Shown: positions 32,291-41,049, counted from the first letter of the stretch. The stretch: DNA of 54,195 nt from an uncultured Prevotella sp. (GCA_947164965.1 CAMUYR010000022.1:1-54195); one strand, 5' to 3'. Program-made: numbers and translations. Notes: generated by a model not told the origin, from the sequence alone.

Positions 32291-35200
32291 CTAAATGTTA
32301 GCAGAAGGCAACAATACTACTCCGTGTTGTTTCTTGCCGTCCATCATGATTTTTAGAGGCTTGTCAAAGCGGACATGACGCACATACTGCGTTTCTTCCA
32401 CTGCAGGCATTGCGTCGAGAACAGACTTTTGCATGACACCATCGCCCGTGAAGGTGTTGATGGTGAAATAGCCCACTCCAAAGGATGTCAGGTTCTGGAA
32501 GAAGTGTGTTCCTTGCGAAGGATCAACGTGATAATTCTTCAAGCCGGCTTCCACAATGACACGTGCGGCAGAAATATGGGGCCACTTAACAGGAATACCC
32601 AACCAATAATCGCTAGATCCCCAGCGACCAGGACCTATCAGCACATAGTTCTTATCGGCATCCAGGAATTTGCGGTTAATCTGCTCTATCTCATCGGCTA
32701 TCTGAGGATTGTTGACTGCCGTGAAGTCGTCATCCATCTTAACATAGACCACATCGACGACGTCCTCAGAAATACCGTGTCCTAAAGAGTTATGAGAACG
32801 CAAGAGACACTGCTCATCAGGAATAGCTGCCAGGTCCTCATCCAGCACCTGCTTGGAATCGACAATAGGACGAATCTGCAACAGATAGAAATCGCCACTG
32901 ACACCTACCCCATTCTCGTTAGGACCCAGATTGCAGGCAAACTCAATCTCAACAGGACGACGCATCTCTTCAGAGCCATACTTCTGCGAGAGCTGCAGAA
33001 TCTCTGGCAACGGGAAAATGTCGTGCTGGAGGACGCCACTGAAGGAAATAACCTTGCGCCCGCCTTCGTAGATTCCGTCACGAATAATCTGATCCACAGG
33101 ATCATACGTGGAAGCAATGCCTTGTAGCGATCCATCCTTATCTGCCTCACGGACACGCAGATTCAAGATATTGAAACCGTCATCCACCTTGAAATCATCG
33201 CCGACATGACTGGTATCGAGCGCATAGAAACGAGTCTGCGTCTCCCTAAGCGCTGTTTCCATTTCGGAAGTCTGCAACACCTGCTTGGGATGGTAAGGAG
33301 ACACTCGAAGCGTCTGTCCGCCATCTACAATATATTTACCCAAGCCTAAAGCCAACGACGCAATACCCTCTTCAGCCTGCTCATCGCCAATAGGATAATA
33401 GTTCAACGAACGCAGCACGCCCGAGAAGGAGGGATAGAATCGGGTATCATATTGTTTGCCTACCACCTCTTGAAGAATTACCGCCATCTTCTCCTGGTCG
33501 ATGACGTTGGAAGTAGCTGTCATATAGGCCTTTGAGTCCTTGTAATATACAGAGGCATAAACACCCTTAATGGCACAGGCCAACATGCGCAACATTTCGT
33601 ATTTATCTTCCAGATAAGGAATCATATACGTCGAATAGATGCCAGCGAACGGCTGATAATGGGAGTCTTCCAACAAGGAGGAACTTCTGACGGCAATAGG
33701 CGTCTTGACAGCATCAAAGAAAGTGAAGAAATCAGCTATCAAGGCATCGGGCAATTGAGCGCGCATAAAATGCTGAAGGATTTCCTCATCAGGAGCATCG
33801 CTCAAGGCAATACCCCACAAGTTGTTATTATCCATGAACTCGTCGAAGAAGTCGGTACACAGCACGACGGTCTTAGGTATCTGAACCGTTGCGTTCTCAA
33901 ACTGGTTGAGTTCAGGATGACGCTTAATGATATTATCCAGAAAAGCCAAGCCACGACCTTTACCACCCAAGGAGCCTTCACCTATTCGGGCAAAGTGGGC
34001 ATAGCGGTCGAACTTCAGGCGGTCGAACACTGCCACAATACCGATATTCTTCATCCGTCGATATTGAACAATAGCATCAAAGATAATCTGTCGATGGGCA
34101 TCCAAGTCCTGCAACTTATGCCACGTCACAGTCTTCAGAAACTGGCTGACGGGGAAAATGGCACGGGCACAGAGCCAACGGCTCATATTGTTACGCGACA
34201 CATGATATTGGAACGAGTCGGCAGGAATGTTGAAGATATTGTCCTGCAGTTCCTTCAGCGTCGATACGCGATACACCTCTTGCTTAGTCTTGGGATCACG
34301 GAAGATGAAGTCGCCAAAACCCATGTGCTCCTCAATGAGCTGACGCAGGTCGACATTCATCTTCTTCGAATTCTTATCGATAAAATGGAAGTGCTCCTTC
34401 TCGGCCTTCTCCTTATTCTGAATCTCCGAACTCTGCAGGATAAGAGGCACATACTCGTCGCGTCGGCGAATCTCACGCAACAGTTTCAGACCGGCCTCCG
34501 CATCTCCTTCTTCAACATGCGACAGACGACCAGGTACTACCTTCATAGGAAATCTGGTATCACTAATGACGCCCAACACATTGTCGGGATAGCGTTCATA
34601 CCACTCCATCGCTTCCTCATAGTTAGTAGCCAATACCACCTTGGGGCGTCCGCGTTTGCGTTGGGCTGCAGCATGCGGATTCAATGCCTCAGTAGAAAAG
34701 TTCTTCGACTGGGCTAGGATATAGTTGTATAGATTGGGTAGCACACTGGAATAGAACCTGATGTTATCCTCAACGAGTAAAATCATCTGTACACCAGCCT
34801 CCGTCACATCGTGTTCGATGTTCATCTTATCCTCAATCAGCTTGATAATCGACATGATGAGGTTGGTATTGCCTAACCAGCAGAAGACATAGTCGAACAC
34901 CGACATATCCTCATCTTGAATACGTTTGGTGATGCCATGCGAGAACGGAGTCAATACCACACAAGGAATCTTTGGAGCCATCTGCTTGACGTCGCGCGCA
35001 ACAGCAAATGCATCGTTGTCGGCATTACCGGGCATACATATAACCAGATCAATATCCGTTGTCTGTAGTGCACTGCTGGCCTCCTCAGTGGTCGATACCT
35101 GCGTGAACGTAGGCGGATAGCGCATGCCCAACTCCATATATTCGTCGAAAATCTTCTCGTCTACTCGTCCGTCATCCTCCAACATAAAGGCATCATAAGG

Positions 35201-35308
35201 ATTTGCCACTATGAGGACATTAAAGATGCGCTTCGTCATCAGATTGACAAAGGAGACATCCTTCAAAAAGAAGTTATTAAACTCCTGTGGTATGTTAGTA
35301 GTGCTCAT
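32291..35308 (-). CDS. Double-receiver protein with PPDK/PEP-synthase-type ATP-grasp domain
   Basis: 1005 residues, no signal peptide. A degenerate receiver-like region (about 29-160; LVICMPG, VVLTPFS, no Lys) is followed by a better receiver domain (about 174-330) with ILLVEDN, phospho-acceptor-position Asp250 (GVISDTRFP), Ser293 and Lys312. From about 430 comes a PEP-synthase/PPDK N-terminal nucleotide-binding domain: GEGSLGGKGRGLAFLD, AVRSSSLLEDSHYQPFAGIYST, and the late GDFYLLQIRPIVD. The swivelling His domain and the PEP/pyruvate barrel of true PPDK are missing, so it cannot be a complete PEP synthase. Its operon partner is a TPR sensor kinase, suggesting a signalling protein that couples phosphorelay to nucleotide or phosphotransfer state. 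Confidence 0.8.
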   Translation of the reverse strand: MSTTNIPQEFNNFFLKDVSFVNLMTKRIFNVLIVANPYDAFMLEDDGRVDEKIFDEYMELGMRYPPTFTQVSTTEEASSALQTTDIDLVICMPGNADNDAFAVARDVKQMAPKIPCVVLTPFSHGITKRIQDEDMSVFDYVFCWLGNTNLIMSIIKLIEDKMNIEHDVTEAGVQMILLVEDNIRFYSSVLPNLYNYILAQSKNFSTEALNPHAAAQRKRGRPKVVLATNYEEAMEWYERYPDNVLGVISDTRFPMKVVPGRLSHVEEGDAEAGLKLLREIRRRDEYVPLILQSSEIQNKEKAEKEHFHFIDKNSKKMNVDLRQLIEEHMGFGDFIFRDPKTKQEVYRVSTLKELQDNIFNIPADSFQYHVSRNNMSRWLCARAIFPVSQFLKTVTWHKLQDLDAHRQIIFDAIVQYRRMKNIGIVAVFDRLKFDRYAHFARIGEGSLGGKGRGLAFLDNIIKRHPELNQFENATVQIPKTVVLCTDFFDEFMDNNNLWGIALSDAPDEEILQHFMRAQLPDALIADFFTFFDAVKTPIAVRSSSLLEDSHYQPFAGIYSTYMIPYLEDKYEMLRMLACAIKGVYASVYYKDSKAYMTATSNVIDQEKMAVILQEVVGKQYDTRFYPSFSGVLRSLNYYPIGDEQAEEGIASLALGLGKYIVDGGQTLRVSPYHPKQVLQTSEMETALRETQTRFYALDTSHVGDDFKVDDGFNILNLRVREADKDGSLQGIASTYDPVDQIIRDGIYEGGRKVISFSGVLQHDIFPLPEILQLSQKYGSEEMRRPVEIEFACNLGPNENGVGVSGDFYLLQIRPIVDSKQVLDEDLAAIPDEQCLLRSHNSLGHGISEDVVDVVYVKMDDDFTAVNNPQIADEIEQINRKFLDADKNYVLIGPGRWGSSDYWLGIPVKWPHISAARVIVEAGLKNYHVDPSQGTHFFQNLTSFGVGYFTINTFTGDGVMQKSVLDAMPAVEETQYVRHVRFDKPLKIMMDGKKQHGVVLLPSANI

Positions 35309-35331
35309 CGCATATTTCTTGTTATAATGTG

Positions 35332-35363
35332 CAAAGATAGCAGTTTTTTATAACATCACCAAA
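35332..35363 (-). promoter_or_regulatory. Promoter of the receiver/PPDK-kinase operon
   Basis: TTTG (35363-35360), 20 bases, TATCTTTG (35339-35332) on the minus strand, 23 bases before ATG 35308. Confidence 0.75.
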
Positions 35364-35524
35364 GATTTTCCACCATTTCTTTCTTGTTTTGTATATGTTC
35401 GTTTTGCAATATAGAGTTTGCAAAGGAGGTGAGACCAATAAAAATAGAGTAATTAAGGTGCAATATTTTTTGTATTTTTATGAAAAACATCTCGTTTCTT
35501 GTCCTTTATACACCTAAAAATTTA

Positions 35525-35532
35525 TACCTTTG
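35525..35532 (+). promoter_or_regulatory. -7 element of the SLC13 transporter gene
   Basis: TACCTTTG followed by CATGC; leader of about 29 bases to ATG 35567. A TTG lies 23 bases upstream, slightly far. Confidence 0.6.
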
Positions 35533-35566
35533 CATGCGGAAATTTAAAACCAACTATTAAAAAAAG

Positions 35567-37066
35567 ATGTTTCATATTTACGAAGGATTCCATCTGGTAG
35601 ATACGTATCATAAGATGCGTTACCAGCGGAAGTACAATCCCGACACCAAGCGTGCCCTTAAAATTGCGTTAGTCATTCTTGTGACGTTAGGACTCTGGAA
35701 CATGCCCTCCGAGTGGTTCGGCATTGAGAACCTCACCGTCATCCAGCAGCGTGTCATCGCCATCTTTGCGTTTGCCACGCTGATGTGGATTCTCGAGATC
35801 GTTTCCTCGTGGGCCACGTCAGTGGCTATCATCGTGCTGATGCTGCTATTCTGTTCGGATAGTGGTATTGCGCCGATGGTGAACGAAGAGGAGGTTGGAA
35901 AGCTATTGTCGTATAAAAGCGTGATGGCTTCGTTTGCCGATCCTATTATCATGCTGTTCATTGGTGGCTTCGTGCTGGCCATTGCAGCTACGAAGACGGG
36001 TCTCGATGCTCAGTTGGCTAAGGTGCTACTGCGTCCTTTCGGCACTCGCAGTGAGATGGTGCTCCTGGGATTCCTACTTGTAACAGGTCTGTTCTCCATG
36101 TTCGTATCAAACACAGCTACTGCTGCCATGATGCTTACATTCCTCGCCCCAGTGTTCCACCAACTGCCTCCCGAGGGCAAGGGCCGTATTGCTCTGGCCA
36201 TGTCTATCCCTGTAGCAGCCAACCTCGGTGGTATGGGCACACCTATCGGTACACCTCCAAACAACATCGCCCTGAAGTATCTGAACGATCCCGAGGGATT
36301 GAATATGGGTCTTGGTTTCGGACAGTGGATGATGTTCATGTTCCCGCTTGTCATCGTGCTGCTGTTCATCAGCTGGCGCTTGCTGCTGAAGTTCTTCCCC
36401 TTCACCCAGAAGACGGTAGAACTGAAGATTGACGGCGGCATGCAGAAGGGTTTCCATTCGTGGGTTGTAATCATCACATTCATCGTCACTGTAGTACTCT
36501 GGCTATCTGACCGAGTAACCGGCATTAATGCCAACACAGTAGCTATGATTCCATTCTGTGTGTTTGCCCTGACGGGAGTCATCAACAAGCGCGACTTAGA
36601 GCAGATCAACTGGAGCGTCATCTGGATGGTAGCCGGTGGTTTCGCCCTCGGTTACGGTCTGAATGCCTCAGGACTGGCAGCCAATGCCGTCGAAAGCATT
36701 CCCTTCGGCGAGTTCTCGCCACTGCTCATCCTGTTGCTCGGTGGTGCCATCTGCTACCTGCTGTCCAACTTCATCTCCAATTCGGCCACAGCAGCCCTGC
36801 TCATGCCAATCCTGGCAATCGTCTGCGGCGCTATGGGCGACAAACTGGCTCCTATCGGCGGAACGCCCACCGTACTCATCGGTGTAGCCATCGCAGCTTC
36901 GTCGGCCATGATTCTGCCCATCTCCACACCACCGAATGCTTTGGCATTTGCAACAGGCTATGTGAAGCAGAACGATATGGCAAGGATTGGTGTCATCATG
37001 GGTATCATCTCCATGGTGCTCGGATTCGGCCTTGTCTACCTTATGGGAACCCTCCACATCCTGTAA
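35567..37066 (+). CDS. SLC13/DASS-family anion symporter
   Basis: 499 residues with about 11-12 hydrophobic segments. The two inverted-repeat signature loops of divalent anion:Na+ symporters are present: FVSNTATAAMMLTFLAP in the first half and FISNSATAALLMPIL in the second, plus STPPNALAFATGYV near the end and GTPIGTPPNNIA in the first half. The family moves dicarboxylates (succinate, malate), citrate or sulfate with sodium; the exact substrate cannot be told. The N-terminal 35 residues are polar and cytoplasmic. It stands alone: its terminator at 37112-37151 also holds the gdhA promoter. Confidence 0.9.
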   Translation: MFHIYEGFHLVDTYHKMRYQRKYNPDTKRALKIALVILVTLGLWNMPSEWFGIENLTVIQQRVIAIFAFATLMWILEIVSSWATSVAIIVLMLLFCSDSGIAPMVNEEEVGKLLSYKSVMASFADPIIMLFIGGFVLAIAATKTGLDAQLAKVLLRPFGTRSEMVLLGFLLVTGLFSMFVSNTATAAMMLTFLAPVFHQLPPEGKGRIALAMSIPVAANLGGMGTPIGTPPNNIALKYLNDPEGLNMGLGFGQWMMFMFPLVIVLLFISWRLLLKFFPFTQKTVELKIDGGMQKGFHSWVVIITFIVTVVLWLSDRVTGINANTVAMIPFCVFALTGVINKRDLEQINWSVIWMVAGGFALGYGLNASGLAANAVESIPFGEFSPLLILLLGGAICYLLSNFISNSATAALLMPILAIVCGAMGDKLAPIGGTPTVLIGVAIAASSAMILPISTPPNALAFATGYVKQNDMARIGVIMGIISMVLGFGLVYLMGTLHIL

Positions 37067-37111
37067 AACAGGCAGAATTTAACAAACTGTAACTTTATAG
37101 TAAAAATATTT

Positions 37112-37151
37112 GGGAATTTCCTTTGTCATTTAAAGGAAATTCCCTATTTTT
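37112..37151 (+). terminator. Terminator hairpin of the SLC13 gene
   Basis: GGGAATTTCCTTT (37112-37124), 7-base loop, AAAGGAAATTCCC (37132-37144): a perfect 13-bp stem, then TATTTTT. It overlaps the gdhA promoter. Confidence 0.8.
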
Positions 37152-37152
37152 G
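37122..37152 (+). promoter_or_regulatory. gdhA promoter, embedded in the terminator hairpin
   Basis: TTTG (37122-37125), 19 bases, TATTTTTG (37145-37152). The -33 element is in the left arm and loop edge of the hairpin and the -7 element is the hairpin's T tail. Predicted start near 37158, leader about 74 bases. Confidence 0.65.
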
Positions 37153-37231
37153 CCTTGTCAAACTAACACTCTGACAAATTATAATATAAAATCAAATAAC
37201 ATTACAACTTTAAAACTTAAAAGCTTTTACT

Positions 37232-38572
37232 ATGAACGTAGAGAAAATCATGCAAGGCTTGGAGCAGAAACATCCAGGCGAAGTTGAGTTCTTACAAGCT
37301 GTTCGCGAAGTGTTGGAATCAATTAAGGATGTCTACAATCAGCATCCCGAGTTTGAGAAAGCAAAGATCATTGAGCGCATTGTAGAGCCTGAACGTATTA
37401 CTACATTCCGTGTGCCCTGGGTAGATGATAAGGGCGAAGTCCAAGTTAACATCGGCTATCGTGTGCAGTTCAACAGTGCTATCGGTCCATACAAGGGAGG
37501 CCTGCGTTTCCATCCGTCTGTAAACCTGAGTATCCTGAAGTTCTTGGGATTTGAGCAGACATTCAAGAATGCACTGACTACGCTGCCAATGGGTGGTGGT
37601 AAGGGTGGTTCTGACTTCAGCATCCGCGGTAAGAGCGATAATGAGGTGATGCGCTTCTGCCAAGCTTTCATGTGCGAATTATATAAGGTGATTGGTCCCG
37701 ACATGGATGTGCCTGCTGGCGACATCGGTGTTGGAGCCCGCGAAATAGGATATCTCTTTGGATACTACAAGAAGTTAACATCTCAGTTCCACGGTGCAAC
37801 CCTAACCGGTAAGGGCATTGAGTGGGGCGGTAGCATCCTGCGTCCTGAGGCTACAGGTTTCGGTGCCCTCTACTTCGTACACCAGATGATGGAGACCCAC
37901 GGTCTTGACATCAAGGGCAAGACGGTGGCACTTTCTGGCTTCGGCAATGTGGCATGGGGTGCCGCTAAGAAAGCAACTGAACTAGGTGCCAAGGTGATTA
38001 CCATCAGTGGACCCGACGGCTACATCTATGATCCAGAAGGACTGGATGACGAGAAGATAGAGTATATGCTGGAGCTTCGTGCCTCTGGCAATGACGTCTG
38101 TCAGCCTTACGAAGAGGAATTCCCAGGTTCTAAGTTCTTCGCTGGCAAGAAGCCTTGGGAACAGAAAGCCGACATCTATCTGCCTTGCGCTACACAGAAC
38201 GAGCTGAACGGTACCGATGCTGACGCCATTCTGGCTAACAAACCATTGTGCGTAGCCGAGGTGTCGAACATGGGATGCACAGCCGATGCTGTTAACAAGT
38301 TTATTGCTGCCGGTCAGCTGTTTGCTCCTGGCAAGGCTGTCAATGCCGGTGGTGTGGCCACCTCTGGTCTTGAGATGACACAGAACTCTATGCGCATGGC
38401 ATGGACTGCAGAAGAGGTCGACCAGCGTCTGCACCATATCATGTCCGGCATTCATGAGCAATGCGTGAAATACGGTAAGGAGACTAATGGCTATATCAAC
38501 TATGTGAAGGGCGCCAATGTCGCCGGCTTCATGAAGGTTGCCAAGGCCATGCTGGCGCAAGGAATCGTATGA
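37232..38572 (+). CDS. gdhA: Glutamate dehydrogenase, hexameric (probably NADP-linked)
   Basis: 446 residues, typical of hexameric GDH. Aminates 2-oxoglutarate to glutamate, the main ammonium-assimilation route at high ammonium in Bacteroidales. Motifs: substrate pocket GPYKGGLRFHPSVN, catalytic Lys in PMGGGKGGSDF, DVPAGDIGVGAREIGYLFG, and the Rossmann GFGNVAWGAAKKATELGAKV. The residue after the last strand of the Rossmann motif (TISGPDG) lacks an acidic residue at the usual NAD-selecting place, which favours NADP; this is inference. The next gene, rlpA-like, follows after a 58-base repeat-filled spacer. Confidence 0.95.
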   Translation: MNVEKIMQGLEQKHPGEVEFLQAVREVLESIKDVYNQHPEFEKAKIIERIVEPERITTFRVPWVDDKGEVQVNIGYRVQFNSAIGPYKGGLRFHPSVNLSILKFLGFEQTFKNALTTLPMGGGKGGSDFSIRGKSDNEVMRFCQAFMCELYKVIGPDMDVPAGDIGVGAREIGYLFGYYKKLTSQFHGATLTGKGIEWGGSILRPEATGFGALYFVHQMMETHGLDIKGKTVALSGFGNVAWGAAKKATELGAKVITISGPDGYIYDPEGLDDEKIEYMLELRASGNDVCQPYEEEFPGSKFFAGKKPWEQKADIYLPCATQNELNGTDADAILANKPLCVAEVSNMGCTADAVNKFIAAGQLFAPGKAVNAGGVATSGLEMTQNSMRMAWTAEEVDQRLHHIMSGIHEQCVKYGKETNGYINYVKGANVAGFMKVAKAMLAQGIV

Positions 38573-38640
38573 AATTGAGAGAATGAGAAATTGAGAGAAT
38601 GAGAAATTAAGAAAATGAGTAATTGAGAGAATGAGAAATT
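38571..38640 (+). repeat. Degenerate 16-bp tandem repeat (GAGAAATTGAGAGAAT)
   Basis: Units begin at 38585, 38601, 38617 and 38633 with a partial copy before them. Each junction makes an ATG. In three units it reads ATG-AGA/AGT-AAT-stop; in the last the stop codon is TGT and the RlpA-like protein begins. The reverse complement (TCTCATTTTCTCATT type) recurs at 38690-38735 in its signal-peptide codons. Confidence 0.85.
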
Positions 38641-39155
38641 GTCTGAAAATACAAAAGTGGGGATGGCTGCGACTGTTAACGTTGCTAGTTCTCATTTCTC
38701 ATTTTCTCATTTTCTCGTTTTCTCAATCCCAGAAGGGTAAAGCATCGTTTTATGCCAAGAGTTTTAATGGACGTAAAACGGCCAGCGGCGAACGGCTGCA
38801 TCCTGACAGCCTGACCTGCGCGCATCGTACCTATCCCTTTGGCACCCGACTAAGGGTTTATAATCCGGCCAACGGGCGTAGCGTGATAGTACGCGTCACC
38901 GATCGCGGACCATATGTCCGTGGACGTATTATTGACCTCTCGTGGCGCGCAGCCAAAGAGCTGGATATTATTTCCAAAGGTGTAGCTATGGTGATTGTTC
39001 AAAAGTACAGTACCTTCATCATACCATTCCTACCTGAGGACGACATCGACATTCCCGATCTGGAGTTGGAAACCAATGAAGGATCAGAAAGCATAACTCC
39101 TTTCTGGCAGGAGCTCAAGGAGATACGAGAAAAAGCTTTCCCAAAAGAAAAGTAG
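38631..39155 (+). CDS. RlpA-like septal ring protein (double-psi beta-barrel)
   Basis: 174 residues. An N-terminal signal sequence ([20 protein letters not shown]) is followed by an RlpA-type DPBB domain (about 40-125): [58 protein letters not shown] with the conserved Asp. RlpA proteins bind or cut denuded glycan strands at division sites. No SPOR domain is present; the C-terminal 45 residues are acidic and unassigned. The start codon is formed by the last unit of the preceding 16-bp repeat; no other in-frame ATG could serve. Confidence 0.88.
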   Translation: MRNCLKIQKWGWLRLLTLLVLISHFLIFSFSQSQKGKASFYAKSFNGRKTASGERLHPDSLTCAHRTYPFGTRLRVYNPANGRSVIVRVTDRGPYVRGRIIDLSWRAAKELDIISKGVAMVIVQKYSTFIIPFLPEDDIDIPDLELETNEGSESITPFWQELKEIREKAFPKEK

Positions 39156-39176
39156 CCAGCGATGTGGCTACTTTTC
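39147..39176. terminator. Bidirectional terminator between RlpA-like and lipoprotein genes
   Basis: GAAAAGTAGCCA (39147-39158), 6-base loop, TGGCTACTTTTC (39165-39176): a perfect 12-bp stem followed by TTTTT on the plus strand and preceded by A-rich sequence for the minus strand. Includes the TAG stop of the RlpA-like gene. Confidence 0.85.
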
Positions 39177-39179
39177 TTT

Positions 39180-39905
39180 TTATTTCCTGCGTGTCTCAAC
39201 TACCAGTTCCTTCATCTGCGAAGTTATCTCCTTATTTCCTAAGGTAACACCAACCCTAATGACAGCCTGTCCATCTTTCAACTTTTTGTCAGCCAATATC
39301 GAAGCCGTATAGCGCACGCCGCTATTCGGAGCAATACTTTCTACATGCAGATTGGGCGATATCTGAATATGCTTGTTGCTTGTCATGTCTGTCACGGTAG
39401 GTTGTACATCATAGAGTATGTGCGATGAACAGTTCATAATCTCAAACGTCACCTTACACTCTTCGCCTGCCCGGATGATGCCGTCGTGATCAGCATCTAC
39501 GATGCGGGCATTGCGAATCTCCACCTGTGGCGACACTGGTGAGTTGCTAGGACCGGCACCATCAAAGTCAATGCGGTCGTCGCCCTCATAGCCTGGCACA
39601 TAGCCCGAATTATCTTGCTCATAGTCATAGCTAGCCTGTTCGGCTCGTCGCTGTTTGTATGCCTCCATCTTTTCTTCGTGCTTCTGGTCGGCAGCTGAGC
39701 CGATGGCAGCACCAACAACAGCACCACCAGCCATACCCACAATAGTACCGATATCGCTACCGCGCCATCCACCGGATATACCACCAATGGCCGATCCCAA
39801 GATAGATCCAAACTGGGCACCGACATAAGCGCCTTGGCCCGTATACGTGCCACAACTGCTCACCATCAGTCCGGCAACTACCACTGTCAATAACGTCTTC
39901 TTCAT
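39180..39905 (-). CDS. Glycine-zipper lipoprotein
   Basis: 241 residues. Lipoprotein signal MKKTLLTVVVAGLMVSSC, then a glycine-zipper stretch (about 24-75; GAQFGSILGSAIGGISGGWRG..IVGMAGGAVVGAAIG) of the kind found in outer-membrane proteins. A charged linker rich in Glu, Tyr and Gln leads to a beta-rich domain (about 125-240; VEIRNARIVDADHDGIIRAGEECKVTFEI), similar in feel to CARDB or other Ig-like domains that extend from the membrane. Exact role is unknown. Promoter at 39930-39959. Confidence 0.82.
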   Translation of the reverse strand: MKKTLLTVVVAGLMVSSCGTYTGQGAYVGAQFGSILGSAIGGISGGWRGSDIGTIVGMAGGAVVGAAIGSAADQKHEEKMEAYKQRRAEQASYDYEQDNSGYVPGYEGDDRIDFDGAGPSNSPVSPQVEIRNARIVDADHDGIIRAGEECKVTFEIMNCSSHILYDVQPTVTDMTSNKHIQISPNLHVESIAPNSGVRYTASILADKKLKDGQAVIRVGVTLGNKEITSQMKELVVETRRK

Positions 39906-39929
39906 ATCCTTTTTGTATTAATGACGCTG

Positions 39930-39959
39930 CAAATATAGACATTATTTATAAAACAACAA
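39930..39959 (-). promoter_or_regulatory. Promoter of the glycine-zipper lipoprotein gene
   Basis: TTG (39959-39957), 19 bases, TATATTTG (39937-39930) on the minus strand. Confidence 0.7.
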
Positions 39960-39967
39960 GAGGAGAA

Positions 39968-39988
39968 TCCCCTAAAATTAATAGGGGA
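39968..39988. repeat. Single 21-bp palindrome TCCCCTA...TAGGGGA
   Basis: TCCCCTA (39968-39974), 7 bases, TAGGGGA (39982-39988). The 21-base length and layout resemble single units of the arrays elsewhere in the window. It lies between divergent promoters. Confidence 0.6.
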
Positions 39989-40045
39989 AGCCCTAAAAAA
40001 TCTAAATTCTTAGCACGCTTCACCGTCTTTCTTCGCGATATTTAG

Positions 40046-40053
40046 TACCTTTG
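40046..40053 (+). promoter_or_regulatory. -7 element of the DUF3332 lipoprotein gene
   Basis: TACCTTTG followed by CCG, about 35 bases before ATG 40088. No clear -33. Confidence 0.6.
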
Positions 40054-40087
40054 CCGGCAATTGTAAACCACTTAAACATATTAGAAA

Positions 40088-40639
40088 ATGAAAAAATTGA
40101 ATTTAAAAGTAGTAGCATTGCTGCTTGCTGGCAGCCTGCTCTCAAGTTCGTGTATCGGTTCTTTCAGTCTGTTCAACAAGTATGCTCATTGGCAGCGCAA
40201 CATGTCGGGCAATAAGTATCTCAATGCCATTGTAGGCTTCGTGCTCATGCCCATTGTTGGTACCATCACCCTGCTGGTAGACTCACTGGTGCTGAATAGC
40301 GTAGAATTCTGGAGTGGCAACAACCCCGTAAGTGCCAATATCGGCAAGACAAAGATGGTGACGGGTGAAGACGGACGTCTCTATGCTGTCAAGACACTGA
40401 AGGACGGTTATGAGATAACTGCCCCCGACGGACAGATCACCCTCTTTACGTACAATGCCGAGACCAATGGATGGAGCGTCAGCAAGAACGGTGTATCAAC
40501 AGAAATATTCCGCTTCAGCGACGATGGCAAGAGCATTGTTGTCGACGACAACGGCAAGAAGCATGAATTCAGCCTTAACGAACAGGGCGTAAAGGATGCC
40601 GAGCAGATGGCTACCGCCCGCTTCTACGCAGCAAGATAA
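40088..40639 (+). CDS. DUF3332-like lipoprotein
   Basis: 183 residues. Lipoprotein signal (MKKLNLKVVALLLAGSLLSSSC). The following FNKYAHWQRNMSGNKYLNAIVGFVLMPIVGTITLLVDSLVLN, with a hydrophobic central helix and an N-terminal Phe-Asn-Lys motif, fits the DUF3332 family; function unknown. The C-terminal half is made of short beta repeats (DGRLYAVKTLKDGYEITAPDG; FSDDGKSIVVDDNGKKHEF). It is bounded by its own promoter and a strong terminator, so it is a single-gene unit. Confidence 0.8.
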   Translation: MKKLNLKVVALLLAGSLLSSSCIGSFSLFNKYAHWQRNMSGNKYLNAIVGFVLMPIVGTITLLVDSLVLNSVEFWSGNNPVSANIGKTKMVTGEDGRLYAVKTLKDGYEITAPDGQITLFTYNAETNGWSVSKNGVSTEIFRFSDDGKSIVVDDNGKKHEFSLNEQGVKDAEQMATARFYAAR

Positions 40640-40663
40640 TAGAAAGGTCGGTTGATTATCAGT

Positions 40664-40690
40664 GCGGGCGCCCCTTATTGGAGCGCCCGC
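40664..40690. terminator. GC-rich hairpin terminator after the DUF3332 gene
   Basis: GCGGGCGC (40664-40671) pairs with GCGCCCGC (40683-40690), extended by an inner CC/GG pair after one mismatch. It stands between convergent genes; the T tail is weak (CCTTAATTC). Confidence 0.75.
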
Positions 40691-40705
40691 CTTAATTCAT
40701 AAAGG

Positions 40706-40945
40706 TTACTTCTTGATGAGCGAAGCTACCCAAAGGATGGCAACGGCACCAATGGTTGCAGTACCTAACTGACCAAGTAGGCCGCCCCACTGAATACCTA
40801 ACTGTTCAAAGAGCCAACCTCCCAATACACCACCAAAGAGTCCGAGTACAAGGTTCATAATAAAGCCAAAGCCTCCACCCTTAATCAACTTGCCAGCAAC
40901 GAAGCCAGCGAGACATCCAATAACAATTGATAAGATAATTCCCAT
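40706..40945 (-). CDS. GlsB/YeaQ/YmgE-family small membrane protein
   Basis: 79 residues with three glycine-rich hydrophobic segments (IILSIVIGCLAGFVAGKLI; FIMNLVLGLFGGVLGGWLF; ATIGAVAILWVASLI). The GCLAGFVAGKL and NLVLGLFGGVLGG signatures identify the transglycosylase-associated/GlsB family, often stress-induced, molecular role unclear. Its promoter is at 40976-41006, just below the palindrome-rich spacer. Confidence 0.9.
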   Translation of the reverse strand: MGIILSIVIGCLAGFVAGKLIKGGGFGFIMNLVLGLFGGVLGGWLFEQLGIQWGGLLGQLGTATIGAVAILWVASLIKK

Positions 40946-40975
40946 ATTCTACTTTTTATTTAATTAAAGTAAGTG

Positions 40976-41006
40976 CAAAGGTAGTGCAAACCAAGCGAAA
41001 TACAAA
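40976..41006 (-). promoter_or_regulatory. Promoter of the GlsB-like gene
   Basis: TTTG (41006-41003), 19 bases, TACCTTTG (40983-40976) on the minus strand, 30 bases before ATG 40945. Confidence 0.75.
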
Positions 41007-41049
41007 ATTTTTCGAGAAAAAACACAACTGGTGACATCATTTTTTCATG

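Noticed and set aside
32291..35308. Complete phosphoenolpyruvate synthase
   Set aside because: Only the nucleotide-binding part is present; the phospho-His swivel domain and PEP/pyruvate barrel are missing and replaced by N-terminal receivers.
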